NCBI GenBank assembly: GCA_963781305.1
Contig: CAWAFL010000011.1
Span: 496,001-560,000 of the forward strand
Origin: DASXMT01 sp963781305
GTDB lineage: Bacteria > Actinomycetota > Acidimicrobiia > Acidimicrobiales > RAAP-2
Reading direction: 5' to 3'
DNA: 64,000 bases
Shown: piece by piece, positions 1 through 7,066 of the stretch
Layout: every line of letters begins with the position of its first letter
How positions within the stretch are numbered: position 1 is the stretch's first letter
The notes under the pieces: generated by a model
Told to the model about the DNA's origin: nothing
Seen by the model: the letters and a program-made list of their open reading frames with translations, nothing else
The model's database searches: none
Position numbers and translations under genes: made by a program

Positions 1-2
1 AG

Positions 3-552
3 GAGACGACCGACGCCGAGCTGCGGTCGCTCTTCGAGGTGCACCTCTTCGGTCCCGCCGCCCTCACCCGTGCCGTGCTTCCACATATGCGCTCCCGCGG
101 TTCGGGTTCGATCGTCCAGTTCAGCAGCATGGGCGGTCAGCTCTCGTTCGCCGGATTCTCTGCCTACAGCGCCACCAAGTTCGCGCTCGAAGGCCTTTCT
201 GAGGCCCTCGCCGACGAGGTCCGACCCTTCGGGATCAAGGTGCTCGTGGTCGAGCCGGGTGCCTTTCGGACCGGGTTGTTCTCCAACGGGAGCCAGAGCG
301 GCGAGATCGAGGCGTACGCGGGCACGGTTGGTGCGACGCGGCTGATGGTCGCTGAGGGTGACGGGGTCCCAGCCGGGCGACCCGGCGAAGGCCGCTGCGG
401 CGATCCTGGCCGCACTCGATGCCGACCAGACGCCCTTGCGGCTGCCACTCGGCGACGATGCCGTCGATGCGATCCTCGCCCACCTCGATGGCGTGGGCAC
501 CGAGCTATCCGCCTGGGAGAAGGTCGCCCGCGATACCGCGTTCGACAAATAA
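3..552 (+). pseudogene. SDR family oxidoreductase, 5'-truncated and frameshifted
   Basis: This is the C-terminal two thirds of a classical short-chain dehydrogenase; its 5' end lies outside the window. Seen: the catalytic Ser region (FSSMGG), the YSATK active-site Tyr-x-x-x-Lys, and the VEPGAF loop after the active site. The frame read from position 3 continues to about codon GDG near 363, after which homology continues in the +1 frame (SQPGDPAKAAAAILAALDAD) and ends at the TAA at 550-552. The switch falls in a run of four G (363-366), so one extra G explains it. An NAD(P)-dependent oxidoreductase is certain at family level; the substrate is unknown. The frameshift may be real or a sequencing error. 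Confidence 0.8.
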
Positions 553-749
553 GCCGCCGGACATCCACGGGATCAGATTCGGCTCCGTTCTCGGCATCGG
601 CTCTCGTGGCTTCACCTGGCATTGCCGAATGCCAGGTCGTACTGGTCGACCCCGGATCGAACCTGCGATCCGCCAGATTGTGGGCCGGCCGGCCGGCCTG
701 ATCTCCGGCCTCAGAGCTCGGCTGCGCCTTGTCCGCGCTCCCTACAGGC

Positions 750-777
750 TTGACACCCGATACCTCTCTGGTACATT
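750..777 (+). promoter_or_regulatory. Promoter with candidate GntR operator
   Basis: TTGACA (750-755), a 16-nt spacer, then TACATT (772-777) form a good vegetative-type promoter ahead of the GntR gene. The spacer carries the inverted repeat TACC-N5-GGTA (761-773), placed between -35 and -10 where a repressor would block polymerase. A wider pair, CTTGAC (749-754) and GTCAAG (779-784), flanks the promoter. GntR regulators encoded in ABC transporter operons commonly autoregulate, so this is the likely operator. Confidence 0.55.
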
Positions 778-826
778 AGTCAAGTAATGAACCAACGAAG
801 AGAACGCTCCACCGGCTGTCTCGGGG

Positions 827-1210
827 TTGTCCGTGCTCGATGAAGGAGCACCGATCTTCTCCCAGATCGCTGAGCGCCTGGCCGAGGACATCGCCGAGGG
901 CACGCTTGCCGAGGGCGACCGAGTGCCGTCCACTAACGAGCTTGCCGCCTTCTACCGGATCAATCCGGCCACCGCGGCCAAAGGCATCAACGTGCTGGCC
1001 GACACCGGGCTGGTGGAGAAGCGCCGCGGTATCGGCATGTTCGTGGCTTCCGGTGCCCGGGCGCGTCTGCTCGGTGACCGTCGCCAGCGGTTTGCCGAGC
1101 GCTTCGTTGAGCCGATGGTCGCCGAAGCCGGTCGGCTTGGAATCGACGAGGACACGCTGATGTCGCTGATTCGAGAGTCCCACCACGTCCAAGGAGGTAT
1201 CAAGATATGA
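827..1210 (+). CDS. GntR family transcriptional regulator (YtrA-like)
   Basis: A 127-residue regulator with an N-terminal winged helix (about residues 10-78). Typical GntR features are seen: IAERLAEDIAEG, then VPSTNELAAFYRINPATAAK as the recognition region, and GIGMFV closing the wing. The short C-terminal tail of about 50 residues is characteristic of the YtrA subgroup, which lacks a large effector domain. Start is TTG at 827; a GTG at 833 is an alternative. The stop overlaps the next ATG by 4 nt, so it is translationally coupled to the ABC transporter, which it probably represses from the promoter at 750-777. Confidence 0.85.
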   Translation: MSVLDEGAPIFSQIAERLAEDIAEGTLAEGDRVPSTNELAAFYRINPATAAKGINVLADTGLVEKRRGIGMFVASGARARLLGDRRQRFAERFVEPMVAEAGRLGIDEDTLMSLIRESHHVQGGIKI

Positions 1211-2100
1211 CGCCGACGATATCGGTGGCCGGCCTGACCCGCCGGTACCGAGGCCAGGACGCGCTCGACGATGTCACCGTCGACATCGAAGGGCCGTGCA
1301 TTACCGGGCTGCTGGGCCGCAACGGCGCCGGGAAGAGCACCCTCATGCGCATCATTGCCAACCAGGAGTTCGCCTCGGCTGGCGGTGTTCGGGTTTTCGG
1401 TACCAGCGCGGCCGAAGACGATGCGATCCTCCGCCGGATGGTCCTCGTGCGGGAGGACCAGATCTTCCCCGACTTCAAGGTTCATCACGCGCTGCGGGCA
1501 GCGTCGTGGTTCTATCCCAACTGGAGCAGCGAGCTGGCCGAGGCACTTCTGCACGACTTCGACCTCCCGACCAACCGGGCGATCAAGAAGCTGTCGCGGG
1601 GGATGCGCTCGGCGCTGGGCATCGTGATCGGCTTGGCCGCGCAAGCCGAGATCACGCTGTTCGACGAGCCCTACGCCGGCCTGGACGCGGTGGCCCGGCA
1701 ACTGTTCTACGACCGACTGCTCGCCAGCTACGCCGAGCATCCCACTACCGTCGTCCTGTCCACCCACCTGATCGACGAAGCCGCCGACCTGCTCGAGCAA
1801 GTGGTGATCATCGACCACGGACGGATCGTGCTCGACGCGCCCGCCGACGACGTTCGCGGCAGTGCCACGACCGTCAGCGGCCCGGTCGCAGCGGTAGAGG
1901 AGTTTGTCGCCGGGCGGCACACCTGGGACCGTCGCCGGATCGCCTCGCAGGAGGCGGTGGTGGTGGCGGGCACGCTCGACGATGGCGACTGGGCCCGGGC
2001 CCGGGAGCTGCATCTCAATTTGGAATCTCTGTCGTTACAACAGGTCATGGTCCACGCTGCCGGCCATGCCAGCGCAGAGTTGGAGGAGACAAACGTATGA
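1207..2100 (+). CDS. ABC transporter ATP-binding protein
   Basis: A 297-residue ATPase. Walker A (LLGRNGAGKST, about residues 35-45), a degenerate signature (LSRGMRSALG) and Walker B followed by the D-loop (ITLFDEPYAGLD) are visible, with the switch His in STHLIDE. It is probably the cytoplasmic motor for the membrane protein encoded next, with which it overlaps by 4 nt. YtrA-type operons in Gram-positive bacteria usually respond to cell-envelope-active compounds; substrate and direction cannot be read from the sequence. The C-terminal region after about residue 215 diverges, as is usual for this subgroup. Confidence 0.9.
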   Translation: MTPTISVAGLTRRYRGQDALDDVTVDIEGPCITGLLGRNGAGKSTLMRIIANQEFASAGGVRVFGTSAAEDDAILRRMVLVREDQIFPDFKVHHALRAASWFYPNWSSELAEALLHDFDLPTNRAIKKLSRGMRSALGIVIGLAAQAEITLFDEPYAGLDAVARQLFYDRLLASYAEHPTTVVLSTHLIDEAADLLEQVVIIDHGRIVLDAPADDVRGSATTVSGPVAAVEEFVAGRHTWDRRRIASQEAVVVAGTLDDGDWARARELHLNLESLSLQQVMVHAAGHASAELEETNV

Positions 2101-2789
2101 GCACCTATATCAACGTCGCTCGCTACCACCTTGTCCAGCGGTTCAACTACTTGATCCTGCCCTGGGGGCTCTTGGCCTTCGTCTTCGGCGTCGACGTGGT
2201 CATCTTGGCTCTTACGCCGGCGGGACACAGCTCGCATCGCTACGTCGGCGGCCTGGCCTCGATCTTCGTCATTGTGTTCATCCTCGGCGTACAGAGCGTC
2301 GCCCGGGCCCTGCCGTTCGGGCTCGCCCTCGGTCTCAGTCGCCGCTCCTACTACCTCGGGACCGCGTTGCTTGCCGCCGCCCTCGCCGCAGTCGCCGGAC
2401 TGGTCGCCACCCTCGGTCAGGCAATCGAACGGACCACCGGCGGCTGGGGTCTCGGCATGGGCTTCTTCCGGGTGCCGTACATCCTCGACGGTCCGTGGTA
2501 CCTCACCTGGCTGACGTCCTTCGTCGTCCTCACCCTGCTCTTCGTCTACGGCATGTGGTTCGGCCTCGTCTACCGCCGCTGGAGCCTCGTCGGTCTGTTT
2601 GCCTTCGTCGGCGCCCAGGTCAGCGTGTTGGTCCTCGGAGCGCTGGCGGCGACCTGGACGCACGCCTGGCCCGAGATCGGCCATTTCTTCACTGCCCTCA
2701 GCGCCTCGGGGCTCACCGGCCTCCTCGCCGGTCTCGCTGCCGTGCTGCTTGCCGGCGGCTTCACCACCATGCGCCGCCTCACCGTCTGA
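2097..2789 (+). CDS. ABC transporter permease-like membrane protein
   Basis: A 230-residue hydrophobic protein with about six predicted transmembrane segments (first near residues 16-38, last near 205-226) and a short cytoplasmic tail ending in RRLTV. Start ATG at 2097 overlaps the ATPase stop (ATGA). It has no conserved motif that I recognise, and the assignment rests on topology and on being the third gene of a GntR-ATPase-membrane operon. It would form the membrane domain, probably as a dimer. Confidence 0.75.
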   Translation: MSTYINVARYHLVQRFNYLILPWGLLAFVFGVDVVILALTPAGHSSHRYVGGLASIFVIVFILGVQSVARALPFGLALGLSRRSYYLGTALLAAALAAVAGLVATLGQAIERTTGGWGLGMGFFRVPYILDGPWYLTWLTSFVVLTLLFVYGMWFGLVYRRWSLVGLFAFVGAQVSVLVLGALAATWTHAWPEIGHFFTALSASGLTGLLAGLAAVLLAGGFTTMRRLTV

Positions 2790-2859
2790 GCGCTGGAAAG
2801 AGAGCACTCGTCGGGCCGGGGGATGGCGCCGACCCGTACGGCGGGCCTGTTTTGAGGCG

Positions 2860-3765
2860 TCAGCCCGTGGTGCGCGACGTCGAGAACATCTCGTCAAGGG
2901 TCACAGGGTCGAGATTGCGCTCGGCGATGAGGGACTGGATCTGTCCGAACAGGGACAGCACGGTGGCGTGGTTCAGATGGCCGAGCACGATCGTGCCCGG
3001 GGTGAGGTACTGCTGGGCCAGGTTCATGAGCTGCTGGGGGCTGATCACCTCGGAGTCCCCGAAGCTCCCGTTCCACATCATGATGTTGGTGAAGCCGAGG
3101 TTGGCCGCGGTGTCGTTGATCCGCTCGTTGTAGTACCCGTATGGCGGGCGGAACCAGGGCCGAGCGGTGATGCCGAACTTTGTCTCGATCCACTCCTCGT
3201 TCCGATTGAGCTCGTCGGCGATGGCTGTTGTGGACAGTGGTCGCAGATCGGCATGGTCCCACGTGTGGTTGCCGATCTGGACCTGTTTGTCGGCGATGAG
3301 AGGTTGGAGGGTTTCAACGATCTGCGGTGTCCACAGCGGATCGTAGATGCCGTTCGGATTGAACGTGATGTGGATTCCCGAGGTCAGGGCGAAGTCGACG
3401 TACTTGGCGATGCAGTCGCCGCAGTAGCCATCATCGATGGTGAGGGCGATCTGCTGAGTTCCGGCTGGCCCATGCCACACCATGACAGGAGCGCCGGGTC
3501 GGGCGGGCGGGATCTGCCCCAAGGTGAGGGGTGGGCCCGCATCGGTGTCCGAGAGGATCGGCGCCGGAGTGGCCACCGGGGTGAGCGGCTGCGGGCGAAC
3601 CTTGGTGGTCGCCTTGCCCTGGCTGAGCGCCCGGGCCCCGGTGGTACAACCGGCCAGAGCTAGCGAGGCGCCGGTGGCCAGCAGGGTGAGAAACCGCCGC
3701 CTGTTCAGGTGCCCGTGCTGGGCGCACCCGAGACAGGGATGACGTGGATCGGACACGGGACGCAT
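2860..3765 (-). CDS. Polysaccharide deacetylase (NodB domain), exported lipoprotein
   Basis: A 301-residue carbohydrate esterase family 4-type protein. From the ATG at 3765 the N-terminus has RRR at 22-24, a hydrophobic stretch and a lipobox LAGC (Cys40), so it is probably a Tat- or Sec-exported lipoprotein. NodB motifs are present: TIDDG (Asp111/Asp112), HTWDH (His167, His171) and RPPYG (206-210), with a late GHLNH. The enzyme likely removes acetyl groups from peptidoglycan or another wall glycan at the cell surface. The reading frame is open further upstream to 3999 but lacks signal-like sequence there. It is divergent from the YkuD-like wall gene. Confidence 0.88.
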   Translation of the reverse strand: MRPVSDPRHPCLGCAQHGHLNRRRFLTLLATGASLALAGCTTGARALSQGKATTKVRPQPLTPVATPAPILSDTDAGPPLTLGQIPPARPGAPVMVWHGPAGTQQIALTIDDGYCGDCIAKYVDFALTSGIHITFNPNGIYDPLWTPQIVETLQPLIADKQVQIGNHTWDHADLRPLSTTAIADELNRNEEWIETKFGITARPWFRPPYGYYNERINDTAANLGFTNIMMWNGSFGDSEVISPQQLMNLAQQYLTPGTIVLGHLNHATVLSLFGQIQSLIAERNLDPVTLDEMFSTSRTTG

Positions 3766-3876
3766 GCTACGACACCATGGGGTGCCGCCTGTGGGAATAC
3801 CGGCGTCGGCCTGCGGTGCACGTCTAGTGTGTCCTCGACATCCCAGCATGGGTGTCTCACCAAGGATGCGCCCACG

Positions 3877-4743
3877 ATGCCGCCCCGACACCAGCTCCGA
3901 CGAAGCCGACGCAACCGGCGCCTGAGGCGGCTTCTCCGGACATTCCTCGGGTTGATCGTCTTGGTCGCTCTGGTCATCGGCGGCCTGCGGCTCGCCCAAT
4001 CGACCTCCTCGAAGCCCGCGTCGACCGCGTCCTCGGGGGGATCTCGCCCGACCACGACCATCGGGGTGATCCCGTCGACATTCATGGTCCCGTCAACCGC
4101 CCTCATTGCCACCCTGCACGGCCCGGCCCCCAGCTACGCCAGTGCCACCGCGACGACGGCAACAGGAACGGTCCCGGCCACGTGGTCGGGGGCGACTCTG
4201 GGACTGCCCGTCATCGAGATAAGGCGGGGCCGGTGCCACGTCCGACTGCTGCAACGGCCGAATGGCTTGACCGCGTGGATCGCCACCTCGGACGTCTCAC
4301 TGACCCACACCGATTACCACGTCGTCGTAGACCTTGCGGCCAAACGCCTCGTCTTGTACCAGCGATCGAAGGTGGTGCTGCAGGCACCGGCCGTGGTGGG
4401 GTCACCGCAGTACCCCACGCCGACCGGGCACTTCTTCGTGGCCCTGCTCGCCCGGGCACCGGACCCCACGTACGGGCCCTTCGTCGTCGTCACCTCGGCA
4501 TTCGGCCCCACGATGACCGACTGGGAGCAGGGGGGCGATTCCATGGTCGCCATCACCGGCCCGCTTGGCACCGTGGCGGCCATCGCGGACGGGGGGGCGT
4601 CGCTGTCCCGTGGGGGCATTCGCCTGGCTGACGGCGACATGGCCCGGCTTCGGGCGCTGCCGGCCGGAGCCCCCATCGATGTCGTGGCTACGCTCGTTCC
4701 GGCCAAGCCGGTACGGCTTCACCAATCGGCACCGGTGGGCTGA
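3877..4743 (+). CDS. L,D-transpeptidase (YkuD)-like protein lacking catalytic Cys
   Basis: A 288-residue, membrane-anchored protein: a very basic N-terminus, one membrane helix (about 22-39), a Ser/Thr-rich linker, an SH3-like segment (about 75-145) and a YkuD-like domain (about 147-278, DYHVVVDLAAKRLVLYQ onward). YkuD enzymes cross-link peptidoglycan using a Cys in S-x-G-C-I-R; here the motif reads SRGGIR with Gly247 (codon GGC, 4615-4617) where Cys belongs, and the usual HG motif reads ITG. It may be a non-catalytic wall-binding relative. The start ATG at 3877 was chosen because the basic segment and helix follow directly. Confidence 0.75.
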   Translation: MPPRHQLRRSRRNRRLRRLLRTFLGLIVLVALVIGGLRLAQSTSSKPASTASSGGSRPTTTIGVIPSTFMVPSTALIATLHGPAPSYASATATTATGTVPATWSGATLGLPVIEIRRGRCHVRLLQRPNGLTAWIATSDVSLTHTDYHVVVDLAAKRLVLYQRSKVVLQAPAVVGSPQYPTPTGHFFVALLARAPDPTYGPFVVVTSAFGPTMTDWEQGGDSMVAITGPLGTVAAIADGGASLSRGGIRLADGDMARLRALPAGAPIDVVATLVPAKPVRLHQSAPVG

Positions 4744-4897
4744 GGTCGATCATCCTGCCCGAGGCCGTTGGCGGCGTCGGGACCGTGAGCACTCACCCAG
4801 TCCGGACGCCACTTGCTATCCGAGCGTCACGGAGGCAAGAGTCCGGGAGGCGTCGATCATCGGCGGCATCCCTGAGCCGGCCGAGCCTGACGCTCGA

Positions 4898-6070
4898 TCA
4901 AAGCTCCGAGAGTCGCCGGACGAGGAACCGACGCTCGGGGTCAGTGGCGGCCATCCGCAGGGCGCGCTCGAATGCCTCGCGGGCTTCGTCGCCGCGGCCG
5001 AGACGGCGCAGCAGCTCGGCCCGGGTGGAATGGAAATAGCGGTACTCGCCGAGATCGAGCGAATCGATGAGCTCGAGCGCTCGTTCGGGCGCGCCCGACT
5101 CGGCGATAGCCACGCCTCGGTTGAGGGCAACGACTGGCGAGCCGGTGAGACGTTCGAGGCGTTCGTAGAGCACCGTGACCTCGTTCCAGTCGATATCCTC
5201 CTCGGCCTGGAGCGACGCGATCGCCGCCTGGAGCACATACGGCCCGGCCACCGATCGCAGTGCCAGCGCTTGTTCGAGCGTAGAGCGGCCGGCCTCGATC
5301 TTCGCTTGGTCGTGCCGGGAGCGGTCCTGCTCGGCCAGCGGGATCAGCTCGCCCTCCACCACACGCGCCTGGCGGCGTGAGTCGTTGAGCAGCATCAGGG
5401 CGACCAGCCCATACACCTCCGGCTCGTCGGCCATGAGCTCAGCCAGCAGGCGCCCCAGCCGGATCGCCCCGGAGGCGAGCTCGCCCCGGTCGGTGTAGCC
5501 CTCGTTGAAGATCAGGTAGATCACCGACAAGACCGCCGACAAGCGGTCCGGCAGCACGCGGTCAGCGGGCACCGAAAACGGGATCCCGGTCGCCTTGATC
5601 TTGGCTTTGGCCCGCGAGAGCCGGCGCTTCATCGTCTCCTCGGACACGAGGAATGCGCGCGCGATCTCCCCGGTGGTGAGGCCCCCCAGGGCCCGGAGCG
5701 TCATCGCCACCTGCGCCTCGATGGCCAGCGCCGGATGGCAGCAGGTGAAGATCAGCTCCAGGCGCTCGTCGCCGATCGTACTGTCGTCTAGGTCGATGTC
5801 GTCCATGGTCGCGGTCAGCCGATCGTTCTGGAGCAGCCGGCGCTTGCCCTCGAGCGTCCGTTCCCGTCGCACGCGGTCGATGGCGCGGTTGCGCCCGGTG
5901 GCCACCAACCAAGCCACCGGGTGCTGCGGCATCCCGTCATGGGGCCAACGCTCGGCCGCGATCGCAAAGGCCTCCTGTGCGGCTTCCTCGGCGAGATCGA
6001 TGTCACCGAGGAAGCCGACCAGGGAAGCCAGGACGCGGCTCCACTCGCGCCGGAAGACCTCCTCGATCAG
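4898..6070 (-). CDS. ECF RNA polymerase sigma factor with long C-terminal TPR-like domain
   Basis: About 390 residues. The N-terminal sigma-2 region (VFRREWSRVLASLVGFLGD, then AEEAAQEAFAIAAERWP) leads into sigma-4 (GLTTGEIARAFLVSEETMKRRLSRAK) and a roughly 220-residue helical C-terminal extension (DUF6596 type). This architecture is the ECF group genetically paired with YCII/DGPF proteins, and the YCII gene lies directly upstream. Sigma region 2 is encoded upstream of the first ATG (5932), so the true start is earlier. No ATG, GTG or TTG precedes it in frame; CTG at 6070 would overlap the YCII stop as CTGA. Start uncertain, family certain. Confidence 0.87.
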   Translation of the reverse strand: MIEEVFRREWSRVLASLVGFLGDIDLAEEAAQEAFAIAAERWPHDGMPQHPVAWLVATGRNRAIDRVRRERTLEGKRRLLQNDRLTATMDDIDLDDSTIGDERLELIFTCCHPALAIEAQVAMTLRALGGLTTGEIARAFLVSEETMKRRLSRAKAKIKATGIPFSVPADRVLPDRLSAVLSVIYLIFNEGYTDRGELASGAIRLGRLLAELMADEPEVYGLVALMLLNDSRRQARVVEGELIPLAEQDRSRHDQAKIEAGRSTLEQALALRSVAGPYVLQAAIASLQAEEDIDWNEVTVLYERLERLTGSPVVALNRGVAIAESGAPERALELIDSLDLGEYRYFHSTRAELLRRLGRGDEAREAFERALRMAATDPERRFLVRRLSEL

Positions 6071-6423
6071 AAGGCATCCTCCGTTGGGATCTCTACCAAA
6101 GGCCGGACCTCGACCGCACCGCCTAGCCGCACCGCCGGAATCCGATGGACGAACTCCAGCGCCTCGTCCAGATCGGAGGCGTCGAGCACGTAGTAGCCGC
6201 CGAGAACCTCCTTGGTGTCGGCGAAGGGACCGTCGGTGATCAGGGCCCCGCCAGACCCATCACGAACCGTGGTCGCCGTCTCGGCCGGTTGCAGATGGGC
6301 GCCTCCGATGCAGCGCGGGTCATCGCGCAGCGCCAGGTATTCAGCATTTACCGGTCCGTACTCGTCGGGGCTGAGTTCTTCGTGGCTGCCGGGCTTCGGG
6401 AAAATAAGCAGTGCGTACTTCAT
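6067..6423 (-). CDS. YCII/DGPF domain protein
   Basis: A 118-residue protein of the YCII-related fold (ferredoxin-like dimer). It begins MKYALLIFPK, contains the ITDGPFADTKEVLGGYYVLD core with the DGPF motif, and ends at a TGA inside the start region of the sigma gene. The ATG at 6423 follows a strong Shine-Dalgarno (AAAGGAGG in minus-strand sense). These proteins are nearly always encoded beside this ECF sigma group and are thought to modulate it or share its stress response; a catalytic role is not established. Confidence 0.9.
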   Translation of the reverse strand: MKYALLIFPKPGSHEELSPDEYGPVNAEYLALRDDPRCIGGAHLQPAETATTVRDGSGGALITDGPFADTKEVLGGYYVLDASDLDEALEFVHRIPAVRLGGAVEVRPLVEIPTEDAF

Positions 6424-6944
6424 GGTTGCCTCCTTTGGAAGATGATCTCTCGATATTGAGACGAACAGGCTGCACCGCAGGGGACAGCGACCGGCGAATT
6501 CTTCCAGATGTCGACAACTGTCCTGATCGGAGTGGTGAAGTGCGGACGCCACATCATCAAATTGCTCTCAGAACACGGAGCGCGCCCCACGGACGTCGAC
6601 GCCAACGGCAAAACCGTCGGGGCAGCAGCGGCCAGCGACTGGATCCGCGATCTGCTCAATGCCTGAACGGTGTCAGCCCAGGAACGGTGGTCGATCCCTC
6701 GCCGAATGACCTCGCGAGCGTACCGACTCGAACAGGCCGAATCTCTCGAGTCCGTTTGGCTTCCATGTTGAGCACGACGCAAGGCCAAACCGAAGTGCTA
6801 CGCCCTGGCGGGACACAGCCGTCACCCACCTTGTCAGATGGACAACGAGTAGACGGTCACCCCCGAAATCGATGACATGCCGGTGCCTGTGAAACCAGGA
6901 ACACCAGGTCATCCTTCCCGCCATTACCAAGATACACCAGGGTG
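6424..6944. other. Long upstream region with no convincing gene except an ankyrin-like fragment
   Basis: About 520 bases between the YCII start and the rph regulatory element. Apart from the short fragment at 6508-6666, the open frames here lack recognisable domains, ribosome sites or third-position GC bias that I can see. It probably holds divergent promoters for the YCII-sigma operon and for rph, plus decayed coding sequence. Confidence 0.4.
6508..6666 (+). pseudogene. Ankyrin-repeat-like fragment
   Basis: A 52-codon open frame whose middle reads IIKLLSEHGARPTDVDANGK, matching the second helix and loop of an ankyrin repeat (xxVVxLLLxxGADxxxxDxxG). Only one repeat is present and there is no clear ribosome site, so it looks like the 3' remnant of a longer ankyrin gene rather than a functional gene. 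Confidence 0.35.
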
Positions 6945-6966
6945 GGGGTCTTGCTGCAAGGACCCC
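6945..6966. promoter_or_regulatory. Rifamycin-associated element (RAE)-like inverted repeat
   Basis: The inverted repeat has outer arms GGGGTC (6945-6950) and GACCCC (6961-6966), with an inner perfect pair CTTGC (6950-6954) and GCAAG (6956-6960) around T6955. It lies about 100 bases before the rph start. It closely resembles the rifamycin-associated element reported upstream of rifamycin-inactivating genes in actinomycetes (a GGGGCTTGC/GCAAG-type palindrome), which mediates rifamycin-inducible expression. Confidence 0.75.
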
Positions 6967-7066
6967 AGGCGTGCTGACAATGCACGCACAGGCCGGACCA
7001 GTGGCGTCGGCGCGACCGACAGCAGAAATAGTGAGGCCCGAGGGGGCTGAAGGGGAAGGTGGACGG

